64,000 nt of DNA. Origin: an uncultured Actinomyces sp. (lineage in GTDB: Bacteria > Actinomycetota > Actinomycetes > Actinomycetales > Actinomycetaceae). The notes below the pieces were generated by a model, which worked only from the letters and a program-made list of their open reading frames with translations, was not told where the DNA came from and did not search any database. Shown here piece after piece: positions 19,140 through 28,184 of the stretch. The position numbers and the translations under genes were made by a program. The DNA lies in the NCBI GenBank assembly GCA_938014245.1, contig CALLSD010000026.1, forward strand, positions 15,616 through 79,615, written 5' to 3'. Numbering within the stretch: position 1 is the first letter of the stretch; the number at the start of each line of letters is the position of its first letter.

Positions 19140-19682
19140 TTAGAAAACGACAGCAGTTTCAACCTTCACGTGAGGCTCCAGCTTTGTGCGTCCCTTCAAA
19201 GCCTCAAGCTCAAGCAAAATAGCAACGGCTTCAACCTTCGCACCACACTGCTCGATCAGTTTCACGGATGCCGCTGCAGTTCCGCCCGTCGCCAACACGT
19301 CGTCGACGACGAGAACGCGTGCACCTTCACGAACGAGGCCCGGATTGAGCTCCATTCGTGCGCTTCCATATTCAAGGTCGTAGTCAATACCGATCACTGG
19401 ACCGGGAAGCTTTCCTCCCTTTCGGACGGTAATCATCCCTATTCCAAGGGCGGTTGCCAAGGGAGCAGCGAGGATGAAGCCTCGTGATTCCAAGCCTGCT
19501 ACCGCATCAATGCGACCGCGGTAGTGGTCTGCAAGAAGCTCAATGAGCTTCGCAAAGGCTTCTCCGTCTGCAAGCAGCGGTGTGATGTCGCGGAACAGCA
19601 CACCTTCCTCGGGGAAGTCTTGAACCTCTCGCAGGTGGCTCAAGACCAAATCACTGACAACTGTGCCGAGCTCAGCGCTCAT
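19140..19682 (-). CDS. apt: Adenine phosphoribosyltransferase
   Basis: Purine salvage enzyme converting adenine and PRPP to AMP, 180 residues. The PRPP-binding motif VLVVDDVLATGGTA is clear, along with FRDITPLL and GLESRGFILAAPLA. The ATG overlaps the secF stop as ATGA, so translation is coupled to secF. The order secF-apt-relA is a familiar actinobacterial arrangement. Confidence 0.97.
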   Translation of the reverse strand: MSAELGTVVSDLVLSHLREVQDFPEEGVLFRDITPLLADGEAFAKLIELLADHYRGRIDAVAGLESRGFILAAPLATALGIGMITVRKGGKLPGPVIGIDYDLEYGSARMELNPGLVREGARVLVVDDVLATGGTAAASVKLIEQCGAKVEAVAILLELEALKGRTKLEPHVKVETAVVF

Positions 19683-20749
19683 CGGCGGGCCTTCTTCCTC
19701 TTGGGTTGGGCATCATTTGCGAGGCGTCGACCGGGCTGAACCGGCGCGACGCGGACATGGTCACTGCTGCCGCCGTCGCGTTCACGTCGACGGGCAACAA
19801 TTTCATTGTGCTCTTTTGTTGAGGCACGGCGCTCTTCAAGCATGACTAGCAAAGGCGAAGCGATAAAGATTGACGAGTACGTGCCGACGATCATTCCGAC
19901 GAAGAGAGCAAGTGAAATATCGGTCAACGTTCCCGCTCCCAAAAGCAAAGATCCAATAATCAAAATGGATCCCACCGGGAGCAAGGCAACGATGGAGGTG
20001 TTCAGCGAACGAACCATAGTCTGGTTCACAGCCAAGTTCACCATGTCGCCATAGGTGTAGCGGTTCTGATCGTTGATTCCCTTGGTGAGCTCACGGACCT
20101 TATCGAAAACCACGACGGTGTCGTAGAGGGAGTATCCCAAAATTGTCAGGAAGCCGATGACCGTTGCCGGCGAAACCTCGACGCGGGTAACCGCGAAGAA
20201 GCCAATAGTCATTGCAATATCGTGGAAAAGCGCAAAAATTGCGGCAACCGACATAGTCCATGACCGGAAGTAAACCGTCATCAAAACGGCAACAAGAGTC
20301 AAGAAGATAATCAGTGATTGAGCGGCCTTCGCAGTGACATCGCGTCCCCAAGAAGGCCCAATCGAGGCGGATTGCACATCACTGGCATTGACACTGTAGG
20401 CCTGAGCCAAAGCCTCGCGGACCGCAAGAGTCTTCTGAGAATCCAAGGATTCCGTCTGGACACGGATACCGTCGACGCCCACCGAGGAAACGCGAATCTC
20501 AGAGGCCAAGTTAGCCTTCTGGATCGCATCGTAAGCCGGCTGTTGTGAGGTATTGGTCAAGCCAGTCAGTGTAAATTGCGAGCCGCCGGTAAATTCGAAT
20601 GAACGGTTGAGGCCAAGGATGGCAATCAACACGATGCACACAGCAATAACGGCATAAGCAGCTCGGACAAAGATACGACGCTTAGGAACGATCGCATAGG
20701 ACTTCTCACCCGAGTACAGGGCATTGCCCCACTGCGCGTAACTCATCAT
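19679..20749 (-). CDS. secF: Protein translocase subunit SecF
   Basis: Membrane subunit that works with SecD to finish Sec-dependent export using the proton gradient, 356 residues. Six membrane segments are visible. The periplasmic loop has FEFTGGSQF, and the conserved segment ILGYSLYDTVVVFDKVRE lies in helix 4. The C-terminus is basic and hydrophilic (PGRRLANDAQPKRKKARR). It overlaps secD by ATGA upstream and apt by ATGA downstream. Confidence 0.96.
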   Translation of the reverse strand: MMSYAQWGNALYSGEKSYAIVPKRRIFVRAAYAVIAVCIVLIAILGLNRSFEFTGGSQFTLTGLTNTSQQPAYDAIQKANLASEIRVSSVGVDGIRVQTESLDSQKTLAVREALAQAYSVNASDVQSASIGPSWGRDVTAKAAQSLIIFLTLVAVLMTVYFRSWTMSVAAIFALFHDIAMTIGFFAVTRVEVSPATVIGFLTILGYSLYDTVVVFDKVRELTKGINDQNRYTYGDMVNLAVNQTMVRSLNTSIVALLPVGSILIIGSLLLGAGTLTDISLALFVGMIVGTYSSIFIASPLLVMLEERRASTKEHNEIVARRRERDGGSSDHVRVAPVQPGRRLANDAQPKRKKARR

Positions 20750-22701
20750 TGGTCTTCTCCCTCCTGCTTGTCCGAAACATCAGGTGTGGCAGTCGCCTCC
20801 GCCTTTTCTTGCTCCGCCAAACGAGCAGCGCGTTTGCGCTCGGCAAGTGACATGACTTCACCGTCTGCGCCCAGCTGCTCAGACTCGGAACCCTGCGCGG
20901 AAACAACCACGCGGCCTCGGCCGGCATAAGTAATTGCCGAACGTGCACCCAAGTGCTCGGGGTCAAGACCTGAGAGCTTGTGTCCCCCACCGAAGAACTC
21001 GGTGCGAATGAGAAGCTCCATCATGGGGTGCGTGAAGAGGAAGATCACGACCAAGTCGACAACCGTCGTCACGCCCAAGGTGAAGGCAAAGCCTTGAACA
21101 CCACCGACGGCGAGAACGTAGAGAACAACAGCGGCAACCAGGTTGACCGCGTCAGAGACCAAAATGGTTCGCTTTGCACGATCCCAGCCTTCATCAACGG
21201 CGGCGCTGAGCGGACGCCCGTCACGGACTTCATCTCGGATACGTTCGAAGTACACGATGAAGGAGTCGGCAGTAACACCAACAGAAACGATCAAACCTGC
21301 AATACCGGCAAGTGACAATCGATACCCAACTGCCCACGAAAGAACCGTGATAACCAGATAGGTCAAGCATCCTGCGACAAGAAGTGAACCGGCTGAAATA
21401 ACCGCAAGGCCGCGGTATTGCCAAATCATGTAAAGGACGACGAGAAGCAAACCAATGACGCCGGCCCACAGGCCCTTCTCAAGGTGCTCAGAGCCGAGCG
21501 TTGCAGAAATCTGCTGTTCCGATTGAACTTCGAAGTTCAAAGGCAAAGAACCAAAGCGCAACTGGTTCGCCAAAGCTGAAGCGGTCTTCGCGGTAAAGTT
21601 ACCCGAAATCTGGGCCTTTCCGTCTGTGATCACAGCGTTCATCGACGGAGCAGTAATCACCTGTCCATCCAGCACCACGGCAAAGTGGTTACGATCAGGC
21701 TTGCCGTAGCTCTTACCGCCCTCGGTATCTTGGCTGAAGTCGTACAGGCGCTTCGATGCCTCCGCAAATTGCTTCGCACCCTCGTCGTTGAACGTCAGAT
21801 TGACGATCCATTCACCAGTCGTGTGCCCCTGTTGGTTCACTCCCATTCCGGCACTTGCATCAGCAAGATTGGCACCCGAAACGTCAACCGGGCCAAGAAG
21901 GTACTTAATGTTCCCATCCGCGTCGCAAGCGGCGTAGGGCTTATCTGCGGGGGCTTCGGTGCGTCCACCACGAGCAGTGGTGCAGTCCAAAGTGAAAAGG
22001 TCATAGCGAGCCTGCTCCGTGGCCCACTTCAGATCCGAGTTACTTTCAGGGTTCTCGCTGGGTGTATCAGAAAGAACGCCATCTTTATTGATATCAGCAA
22101 GCTCCTTAGCGCGCTCTTCGCTCAGTGCGGTAGTGACCAAGCTCGGGCTTGCAGACGCCGACGGCGATGCGCTCTCTGAAGGAGAAGCACTCTCAGGAGC
22201 CGATGCAGACTCCGAGGGGGAAGGAGACTCACTGTTCTGAGGATTCGTCACTTTCGCTTCTTGGCTCGCCGAAGGCGTAGGCGTCCCCTGCGACTGCGTC
22301 ACTGCAGGAAGCATCGCCAGAACCGGACGGAAGTTCATCTGCGAAGACGAACGAATCAGGTCCAGGGTTTCCTGGGAAGGAGTACCAGGGATCGACACAG
22401 AAATATTGCTCGACCCCAGAGAAGAGATTTCAGACTCAGAGACACCGGATGCGTCAATACGCTGGCGAATAATGTTGATCGCTTCGGTGATATCGCTTTC
22501 AGTAACCTCTCGGTCGCCCTGTCCCGTCGAAACTGGGGTCAAAATAAGCTGCGTTCCACCTTGCAGATCCAGAGCCAAGGAAGGTGTGTAGGAAGCGCCC
22601 TTATTCGTCAGTTTTCCGACGACAAGCGAGGCTGTCCCGAGAACAAAAATAAAGATGAGAGTAAAGAGTGCGCGCCATGGATGACGCTTTTGAGTTTTCA
22701 C
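20746..22701 (-). CDS. secD: Protein translocase subunit SecD with a Ser/Pro-rich insertion
   Basis: RND-type membrane subunit of the Sec export system, 651 residues. It has one N-terminal helix, the conserved ALDLQGGTQLIL motif (about residues 43-54), a large external region, five further helices and the family segment SVGVTADSFIVYFERIRDE. Within the external P1 region, residues about 137-188 are low-complexity (PSASQEAK, then repeats such as SESASP and SASASPS) and look disordered. SecD in actinobacteria often carries such insertions of variable length. The C-terminus is long, charged and cytoplasmic. Overlaps secF by ATGA. Confidence 0.95.
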   Translation of the reverse strand: MKTQKRHPWRALFTLIFIFVLGTASLVVGKLTNKGASYTPSLALDLQGGTQLILTPVSTGQGDREVTESDITEAINIIRQRIDASGVSESEISSLGSSNISVSIPGTPSQETLDLIRSSSQMNFRPVLAMLPAVTQSQGTPTPSASQEAKVTNPQNSESPSPSESASAPESASPSESASPSASASPSLVTTALSEERAKELADINKDGVLSDTPSENPESNSDLKWATEQARYDLFTLDCTTARGGRTEAPADKPYAACDADGNIKYLLGPVDVSGANLADASAGMGVNQQGHTTGEWIVNLTFNDEGAKQFAEASKRLYDFSQDTEGGKSYGKPDRNHFAVVLDGQVITAPSMNAVITDGKAQISGNFTAKTASALANQLRFGSLPLNFEVQSEQQISATLGSEHLEKGLWAGVIGLLLVVLYMIWQYRGLAVISAGSLLVAGCLTYLVITVLSWAVGYRLSLAGIAGLIVSVGVTADSFIVYFERIRDEVRDGRPLSAAVDEGWDRAKRTILVSDAVNLVAAVVLYVLAVGGVQGFAFTLGVTTVVDLVVIFLFTHPMMELLIRTEFFGGGHKLSGLDPEHLGARSAITYAGRGRVVVSAQGSESEQLGADGEVMSLAERKRAARLAEQEKAEATATPDVSDKQEGEDQ

Positions 22702-22730
22702 GATGGGCTGCCTTTGGGTCCCTTAGGGGA

Positions 22731-23108
22731 TTACTTCGTGTCGGTGGGGTTTTCCTGCGAATCCAAGCCGAGGATGGGTTCTTCTTCCGGCTCTTCTTGC
22801 GTATCATCCTGGTTGTCAGACTCGCTGCCTTGGAAGGGAAGTTCTTCAGCAACTTCGAGAACTGCGCGCTGATCCCAGTAGGTCTCTGAGCCGCCGGGAG
22901 TTTCAAGAATGACGATCTCGCCGTCTTTATCAACAAAGCGTCCCCAGAATCCGCAGCGCATGCGAACCCACGCGCCCGGAACCATCATTTCGTTGCGACG
23001 TCGTTCTGCTTCTTTTTCTTGCTCCATCATGCGCTTACGAGCACGAGCATTCATCACAACCATGGCAACGATTGCGATGGCGAGGAAGAGCAGGAATTTA
23101 TAATCCAC
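22731..23108 (-). CDS. yajC: YajC, preprotein translocase accessory subunit
   Basis: Single-pass membrane partner of SecDF, 125 residues. A hydrophobic helix at about residues 4-19 is followed by the basic patch NARARKRMMEQEKEAERRRNEM and the YajC fold with GAWVRMRCGFWGRFVDKDGEIVILE. The acidic C-terminal tail is longer than in small YajC proteins. Start GTG at 23108 (AGAAAG upstream). It is the first gene of the secretion run and sits 29 bases before secD; the 102-base gap to ruvB likely holds a promoter. Confidence 0.9.
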   Translation of the reverse strand: MDYKFLLFLAIAIVAMVVMNARARKRMMEQEKEAERRRNEMMVPGAWVRMRCGFWGRFVDKDGEIVILETPGGSETYWDQRAVLEVAEELPFQGSESDNQDDTQEEPEEEPILGLDSQENPTDTK

Positions 23109-23210
23109 GGTGTGTCTTTCTTCTAGGGGCAGATACGCACGATAACTATCCGCATACAGTCTAATAGCTACGCATGGTTTTCGGTGACATACCGTCCGGG
23201 TTCACAAAAA

Positions 23211-24245
23211 TCACTCAAAAAGCGTCGATTCAGGCGGCGGAGTAAGCCCTAAGTGCTTCCAAGCTTTCGCCGTCGCCATGCGCCCGCGTGTCGTCCGCAG
23301 AATGAAGCCTTCACGCACCAAATAGGGCTCTGCAACAGTCTCGACAGTTTCTGCTTCTTCTCCAACCGTGACAGCCAAAGTTGTCAGTCCCACCGGTCCC
23401 CCGGCAAAACGACGGCACATCGCATCCAAAACGGCGCGGTCAAGTCGGTCTAAACCAAAAGCGTCAACTTCAAAAAGCTCAAGAGCTCCCCGAGCGGCCT
23501 CAAGAGTGAGTTGCCCATTTCCACGTACCTGCGCAAAATCGACGACTCGCCGCAGCAGGCGGTTTGCGATACGAGGAGTCCCTCGAGAACGAGATGCAAT
23601 TTCATGGGCAGCCTGTGCATCGATAGGCGTAGCGAGAAGATCAGCTGAACGCTTCACGACCATCTCGAGGTCTTCAGTTGAATAAAACTCCAGATGCGCC
23701 GTGAATCCGAAACGATCGCGAAGAGGAGCCGGTAAAAGCCCCGACCGCGTCGTCGCACCGACGACAGTGAAAGGAGGAAGAGTCAAAGGAATTGAGGTGG
23801 CCCCGGGGCCCTTTCCGACGACCACGTCAACGCGGAAGTCTTCCATCGCCAGGTAGAGCATTTCCTCAGCTGTGCGAGCGAGGCGATGGATCTCATCAAT
23901 AAAGAGGACATCGCCTTCTTGAAGGCCTGACAAAATCGCAGCAAGATCACCGGCATGCTGGATAGCGGGACCAGAAGTTAGGCGCAGTGACGTTCCCATC
24001 TCTGCTGCAATAATCATCGCCAGGGTCGTCTTTCCTAGCCCGGGAGGACCAGCAAGAAGCACATGATCAGCGCTCGCGCCTCGTGCCCGAGCAGCATCCA
24101 GCACCAGCTGAAGCTGATTACGCACAACACTTTGACCCACAAACTCACTCAGACGCTTGGGACGAAGCGCAGCCTCGGCAGCCCTCTCAAGTTCCCCAGC
24201 ATCTGGAGCAACAATGTTGATCGAAGGCTCAAATTCATCGGCCAT
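23211..24245 (-). CDS. ruvB: Holliday junction branch migration ATPase RuvB
   Basis: AAA+ hexameric motor that drives branch migration together with RuvA, 344 residues. Walker A GPPGLGKTTLA and Walker B LFIDEIHRL are visible, with sensor 1 VVGATTRSGLL and arginine-finger segment PLRDRFGF. The C-terminal winged-helix part has GGPVGLTTLAVTVGEE and EPYLVREGFILRTTRGR. It overlaps the end of ruvA by 11 bases. Confidence 0.98.
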   Translation of the reverse strand: MADEFEPSINIVAPDAGELERAAEAALRPKRLSEFVGQSVVRNQLQLVLDAARARGASADHVLLAGPPGLGKTTLAMIIAAEMGTSLRLTSGPAIQHAGDLAAILSGLQEGDVLFIDEIHRLARTAEEMLYLAMEDFRVDVVVGKGPGATSIPLTLPPFTVVGATTRSGLLPAPLRDRFGFTAHLEFYSTEDLEMVVKRSADLLATPIDAQAAHEIASRSRGTPRIANRLLRRVVDFAQVRGNGQLTLEAARGALELFEVDAFGLDRLDRAVLDAMCRRFAGGPVGLTTLAVTVGEEAETVETVAEPYLVREGFILRTTRGRMATAKAWKHLGLTPPPESTLFE

Positions 24246-24828
24246 TAGCGCCTCCCAGCTTCATAAGTGCAGCCCGCAAAAGATCGGAAGCGTTAAGCCC
24301 ATTTCCACCCAGTTCAGACAGTACGCTCTCCGCCTTTGCTTCATTCCATCCAAGCCCAATGAGCGCGGCCTTCACTTCTGCTTCAACCACCCCGACTGAG
24401 GGGGCCGAGGCCTCGGGAAGCTGCGCGGGAAGACCAAGTTTGTCGCCCAACTCGACGAGCATTCGCGAGGCAACCTTCTTTCCCACTCCCGGAATGCGCG
24501 AAAGCGTTGCCGCATCCTGGTCAGCGACGGCTCGGCGCAGATCATTCGGGCTGAAGACCGACAGAGCGGCTAGTCCAATTCGAGGCCCAATCCCGGTCAC
24601 AGACATAAGGATTTCAAAGACTTTTCGTTCTTCTTCGGTCTTAAAACCATAGAGAGTCAATGCGTCTTCACGAACAATTAAGTGAGTGTAGAGCTCAACC
24701 TCATCACCCTTGTGCAACTCACTTGCCAGGGGCGGAACAATGAAGACCTTAAAGCCAAGTCCCCCGTAGACCACGACAACATCGTCGACGCCAACTTGCG
24801 CCACTGTGCCGAGAACTCTGGAAATCAT
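24235..24828 (-). CDS. ruvA: Holliday junction DNA-binding protein RuvA
   Basis: Tetrameric junction-recognition protein, 197 residues. It shows the N-terminal OB-fold (MISRVLGTVAQVG, YTHLIVREDALTLYGF), two helix-hairpin-helix motifs (LMSVTGIGPRIGLAAL and LSRIPGVGKKVASRML) and the mobile C-terminal UBA-like domain that contacts RuvB (ALIGLGWNEAKAESVL). GAGGTG lies upstream of the ATG. It is located between ruvC and ruvB. Confidence 0.97.
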   Translation of the reverse strand: MISRVLGTVAQVGVDDVVVVYGGLGFKVFIVPPLASELHKGDEVELYTHLIVREDALTLYGFKTEEERKVFEILMSVTGIGPRIGLAALSVFSPNDLRRAVADQDAATLSRIPGVGKKVASRMLVELGDKLGLPAQLPEASAPSVGVVEAEVKAALIGLGWNEAKAESVLSELGGNGLNASDLLRAALMKLGGANGR

Positions 24829-24871
24829 GACTTCACCTCAAATAGATGGGACCGAACATACGTACGATACC

Positions 24872-25501
24872 CTAGCTTCGCCGCCGCCTGGGATCGACCG
24901 CGCCGGTGCGGCGCTGAGCCGCTTGGGCTTGTGCCCACATTTCTTGTGCGGGAGTCAGCTGTCCGCGCGCAGAGAGCTTTCCTGACGAGGAGACTGCAAC
25001 CGTCGAATCTGATCGAGCTCCAAGTAGCCCAGTCCCCCGCCACGCATGGCAGATTGCAATGGCAAGGGAGTCCGCGGCATCTGCAGGCTTGGGTGGCTTA
25101 TCTAATCCGAGAATACGAGCAACCATATGCTGGACTTGCGCTTTGTCGGCATTACCGTTTCCAGTGACGGCACTTTTCACTTCGGACGGAGTATGGATCG
25201 CCATCGGCAGCCCCGCACGCCCGGCCGCAGCAAGAGCTACACCCATGACCTGCATTGTTGTCGAGACAGAACGCAGATTGTCTTGTGCAAAAACCTGCTC
25301 AATGGCAACGACTTCGGGATGGTACAGTCCGATCACGTGGTCGATCGCATCGGCAATCTTGGCCAGTCGAAAATGTTGAGCGAGTTCAGTTGATGAACGC
25401 GCGACACCGACGAAGACCATCGAGGCGCGGCGCGTGGGATCAACGTCAACAACACCAAGCCCACATCGCGTAATACCTGGGTCAATACCCAATACACGCA
25501 T
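24872..25501 (-). CDS. ruvC: Crossover junction endodeoxyribonuclease RuvC
   Basis: Holliday junction resolvase with an RNase H-like fold, 209 residues. Acidic catalytic residues are in VLGIDPGITRCG (Asp7), VAIEQVFAQ (Glu) and the DAADSLAIAICHAW segment near residue 140-150. The last 45 residues form a variable tail. The gene starts two bases after the pdxT stop, which puts vitamin B6 and recombination genes in one transcript. Confidence 0.96.
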   Translation of the reverse strand: MRVLGIDPGITRCGLGVVDVDPTRRASMVFVGVARSSTELAQHFRLAKIADAIDHVIGLYHPEVVAIEQVFAQDNLRSVSTTMQVMGVALAAAGRAGLPMAIHTPSEVKSAVTGNGNADKAQVQHMVARILGLDKPPKPADAADSLAIAICHAWRGTGLLGARSDSTVAVSSSGKLSARGQLTPAQEMWAQAQAAQRRTGAVDPRRRRS

Positions 25502-25503
25502 CT

Positions 25504-26100
25504 TCAGGCTTCCCCGCGGATCATCCGTACGAACAGGTCATGGAATCGCCAGTCTGAGCCAATCTCAGGATGGAAAGAGGTTGCCATGGTGTGGCCGCTG
25601 CGGACCGCAACGATGGGACCATCGGGCGAATTCCCCGCGCGGGCTAGGACCTGGACGTCCTGTCCAACCGATTCAACCCAGGGAGCACGGATGAAGACTG
25701 CGGGGAAAGGCGCCCCTTCGATACCCTCGATGACAAGATCTTCTTCGTAAGAATCAACCTGACGTCCAAAAGCGTTGCGGCGCACAACCATATCAATCGC
25801 AGCAAAGGAACGCTGGTCATCCCGTCCGTCAAGAATATGCGTCGCGAGCATAATCATTCCCGCACAGGTCCCGTAAACGGGCATCCCATCAGCGATTTTC
25901 ATCGATAGTGGATCAAAGAGGCCGAAAGACAGAAGCAGATTCGACATAGTTGTCGATTCCCCGCCGGGAATAACAAGGCCGTCGACAGCGTCTAATTCAC
26001 TTTGACGTCGCACAAGGACAGCGCGGGCGCCGGATTCTTCCAGCGCCCGCACATGTTCTGCGACATCGCCCTGAAGGGCAAGAATGCCGACCGTTACCAT
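25504..26100 (-). CDS. pdxT: Pyridoxal 5'-phosphate synthase glutaminase subunit PdxT
   Basis: Class I glutamine amidotransferase feeding ammonia to PdxS for PLP synthesis, 198 residues. The nucleophile cysteine is in YGTCAGMIML (about residue 78), the His-Glu pair in TSFHPEIG near residue 175, and GGESTTMSNLL is the family oxyanion/interface motif. It overlaps pdxS by seven bases. Confidence 0.97.
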   Translation of the reverse strand: MVTVGILALQGDVAEHVRALEESGARAVLVRRQSELDAVDGLVIPGGESTTMSNLLLSFGLFDPLSMKIADGMPVYGTCAGMIMLATHILDGRDDQRSFAAIDMVVRRNAFGRQVDSYEEDLVIEGIEGAPFPAVFIRAPWVESVGQDVQVLARAGNSPDGPIVAVRSGHTMATSFHPEIGSDWRFHDLFVRMIRGEA

Positions 26101-26996
26101 CCGCGTTCAGCCAATCGATGGTCGACGGGAAGATCGTCAACGTTGATGCCAACCATTGCTTCTCCGAGGCCTCGGGAAACCTCAGCGATCACGGCGGGAT
26201 CATCGTAGAAGGTCGTTGCCTTGACGATTGCGGCTGCACGCTTCGCGGGATTACCGGACTTGAAGATTCCGGAGCCCACGAAAACGCCTTCTGCGCCGAG
26301 CTGCATCATCATTGCAGCATCCGCGGGAGTAGCAATACCACCAGCGGTGAAAAGAACCACGGGGAGGCGTCCTTCACGAGCGACCTCGGCGACCAGCTCG
26401 TAGGGAGCCTGCAGTTCCTTCGCGGCAACGTAGAGTTCGTCTTCAGGCAGAGAAGTCAGGTGGCGAATTTCGTCGCGGATCTTACGCATATGAGTAGTTG
26501 CGTTCGAAACATCGCCAGTGCCGGCCTCGCCCTTGGAGCGAATCATTGCGGCACCCTCGTTAATACGACGAAGAGCCTCGCCAAGATTTGTTGCACCGCA
26601 GACGAAGGGGACCGTGAAATTCCACTTGTCGATGTGGTGAGAGTAATCCGCGGGGGTCAAAACCTCTGACTCGTCGATGTAGTCGACGCCCAAAGACTGA
26701 AGAACCTGAGCTTCGACAAAGTGGCCAATGCGAGCCTTTGCCATGACCGGGATGGAAACGGCATTAATGATGCCGTCGATGAGATCTGGGTCAGACATGC
26801 GCGCGACACCGCCTTGAGCGCGGATATCAGCGGGGACGCGCTCAAGTGCCATAACGGCGACTGCGCCAGCGTCCTCGGCAATCTTTGCCTGCTCAGGGGT
26901 GACAACGTCCATGATGACGCCGCCCTTGAGCATCTGAGCCATGCCCCGCTTCACCTGCGGAGTTCCGACCTCGCGTGTGGTCGTCTGCTCAGTCAT
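26094..26996 (-). CDS. pdxS: Pyridoxal 5'-phosphate synthase subunit PdxS
   Basis: Barrel enzyme that makes PLP directly from ribose 5-phosphate, glyceraldehyde 3-phosphate and ammonia, 300 residues. The segments KRGMAQMLKGGVIMDVV, VMAKARIGHFVEAQ with the catalytic lysine, DYIDESEVLTPAD and MIRSKGEAGTG are diagnostic. It works with PdxT in a 12+12 complex. It begins three bases after the yebC stop. Confidence 0.98.
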   Translation of the reverse strand: MTEQTTTREVGTPQVKRGMAQMLKGGVIMDVVTPEQAKIAEDAGAVAVMALERVPADIRAQGGVARMSDPDLIDGIINAVSIPVMAKARIGHFVEAQVLQSLGVDYIDESEVLTPADYSHHIDKWNFTVPFVCGATNLGEALRRINEGAAMIRSKGEAGTGDVSNATTHMRKIRDEIRHLTSLPEDELYVAAKELQAPYELVAEVAREGRLPVVLFTAGGIATPADAAMMMQLGAEGVFVGSGIFKSGNPAKRAAAIVKATTFYDDPAVIAEVSRGLGEAMVGINVDDLPVDHRLAERGW

Positions 26997-26999
26997 CCT

Positions 27000-27761
27000 T
27001 TACTCCTCTTCTTCCAGCTGGGCGCGCACCTCGTCGGAAAGAGACATATTCGTGTAGATGTTCTGCACGTCGTCTGAGTCTTCGAGTGCATCAATCAGCT
27101 TGTTGACTTTAAGAGCGCCTTCGAGGTCAAGTTCGACCTCAGTAGACGCGACGAATTGAGTTTCGGCCGAGTCGTAGTCGATGCCGGCCTCTTGCAGCGC
27201 ACTGCGAACCGCGACGACATCGCTGGGATCGCATTCGATGACGAAACCCTCACCGAGGTCTTCAACTTCCTCTGCTCCAGCGTCAAGAACAACTTCCATC
27301 AGTCGATCTTCATCAACGCCCTCAGCCGCAGGAACCTCGATGACGCCGCGCCTTGAGAAGAGATAGGAAACGGATCCGGGATCAGCAAGAGAACCACCCT
27401 GACGGGTGAAGCCGAGGCGAACATCGGATGCTGCACGGTTGCGGTTATCGGTCAAGCACTCTACGAGGAAAGCAACACCATTGGGGCCGTAGCCTTCATA
27501 CATGATGGTCTCGTAGTTTGCGCCGCCTGCTTCTGCACCCGAGCCGCGCTTGATGGCGCGCTCAATGTTGTCTGCGGGAACAGAGTTCTTCTTCGCCTTT
27601 TGAATAGCGTCAAAAAGGGTGGGGTTACCGGCAGGATCGCCACCACCTGTACGAGCAGCAACTTCAATGTTCTTAATGAGTCGTGCGAAGAGCTTACCGC
27701 GCTTGGCGTCAATCGCCGCCTTCTTGTGCTTGGTAGTCGCCCACTTAGAGTGTCCCGACAT
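27000..27761 (-). CDS. YebC/PmpR-family transcriptional regulator or translation factor
   Basis: A 253-residue protein with the full family signature: MSGHSKWATTKHKKAAIDAKRGKLF at the N-terminus, GGDPAGNPTLFDAIQKAK, and NRNRAASDVRLGFTRQGGSL. The family has been described as a DNA-binding regulator, and more recently as a factor helping ribosomes through proline-rich stretches; this sequence does not decide between them. It heads the pdxS-pdxT-ruvCAB run. yebC commonly precedes ruvC in bacteria. Confidence 0.93.
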   Translation of the reverse strand: MSGHSKWATTKHKKAAIDAKRGKLFARLIKNIEVAARTGGGDPAGNPTLFDAIQKAKKNSVPADNIERAIKRGSGAEAGGANYETIMYEGYGPNGVAFLVECLTDNRNRAASDVRLGFTRQGGSLADPGSVSYLFSRRGVIEVPAAEGVDEDRLMEVVLDAGAEEVEDLGEGFVIECDPSDVVAVRSALQEAGIDYDSAETQFVASTEVELDLEGALKVNKLIDALEDSDDVQNIYTNMSLSDEVRAQLEEEE

Positions 27762-27912
27762 TACTTCTCCCTTTTGGGCTGGATTAATACTGTGTCAGTC
27801 TACAGCGCATCCACAAACTTCCCCACCGGGCACGCGTTTTATGGGACAATGCCACAGATCTGTCAGTGAGCTTGCACTGCACAACAGACGCATCATCGTG
27901 GGAGGATTCACC

Positions 27913-28155
27913 ATGGCTTTGGGACACGGTATTGAGCACGCGGTATGCTCAACGCGAGAGTGTGAGAATCCCGCGGAATTTCTCATTGAGTGGTCGAATC
28001 CCAAAATTCACACCGGCCGCACGAAAAAATGGCTCGCGTGCCCAGATCACAGGCAGTTTCTCATCGACTATCTCAGATACAGAAATTTCCCTTACGAGGT
28101 CAGCGATTTCCCTGTCTCCCCCACGCCTTCAGATTCCCCCGCCCGCGAACAATAA
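27913..28155 (+). CDS. Small conserved Cys/His protein (80 residues), function unknown
   Basis: Starts at the ATG at 27913, eight bases after GGAGG, and reads MALGHGIEHAVCSTRECENP onward. Cys12, Cys17, Cys43 and His46 (WLACPDH) could form a zinc site, and the WSNPKIHTGRTKKW segment is a conserved-looking core. I recognise this as the type of small actinobacterial protein often mislabelled as an acetone carboxylase subunit; I would not transfer that name. The frame stays open much further upstream but overlaps yebC on the other strand, so the short version is favoured. It is divergent from yebC and convergent with the histidine phosphatase. Confidence 0.8.
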   Translation: MALGHGIEHAVCSTRECENPAEFLIEWSNPKIHTGRTKKWLACPDHRQFLIDYLRYRNFPYEVSDFPVSPTPSDSPAREQ

Positions 28156-28184
28156 TTGCCGAGGCCGCGGCGGGGCTGCGCGCT

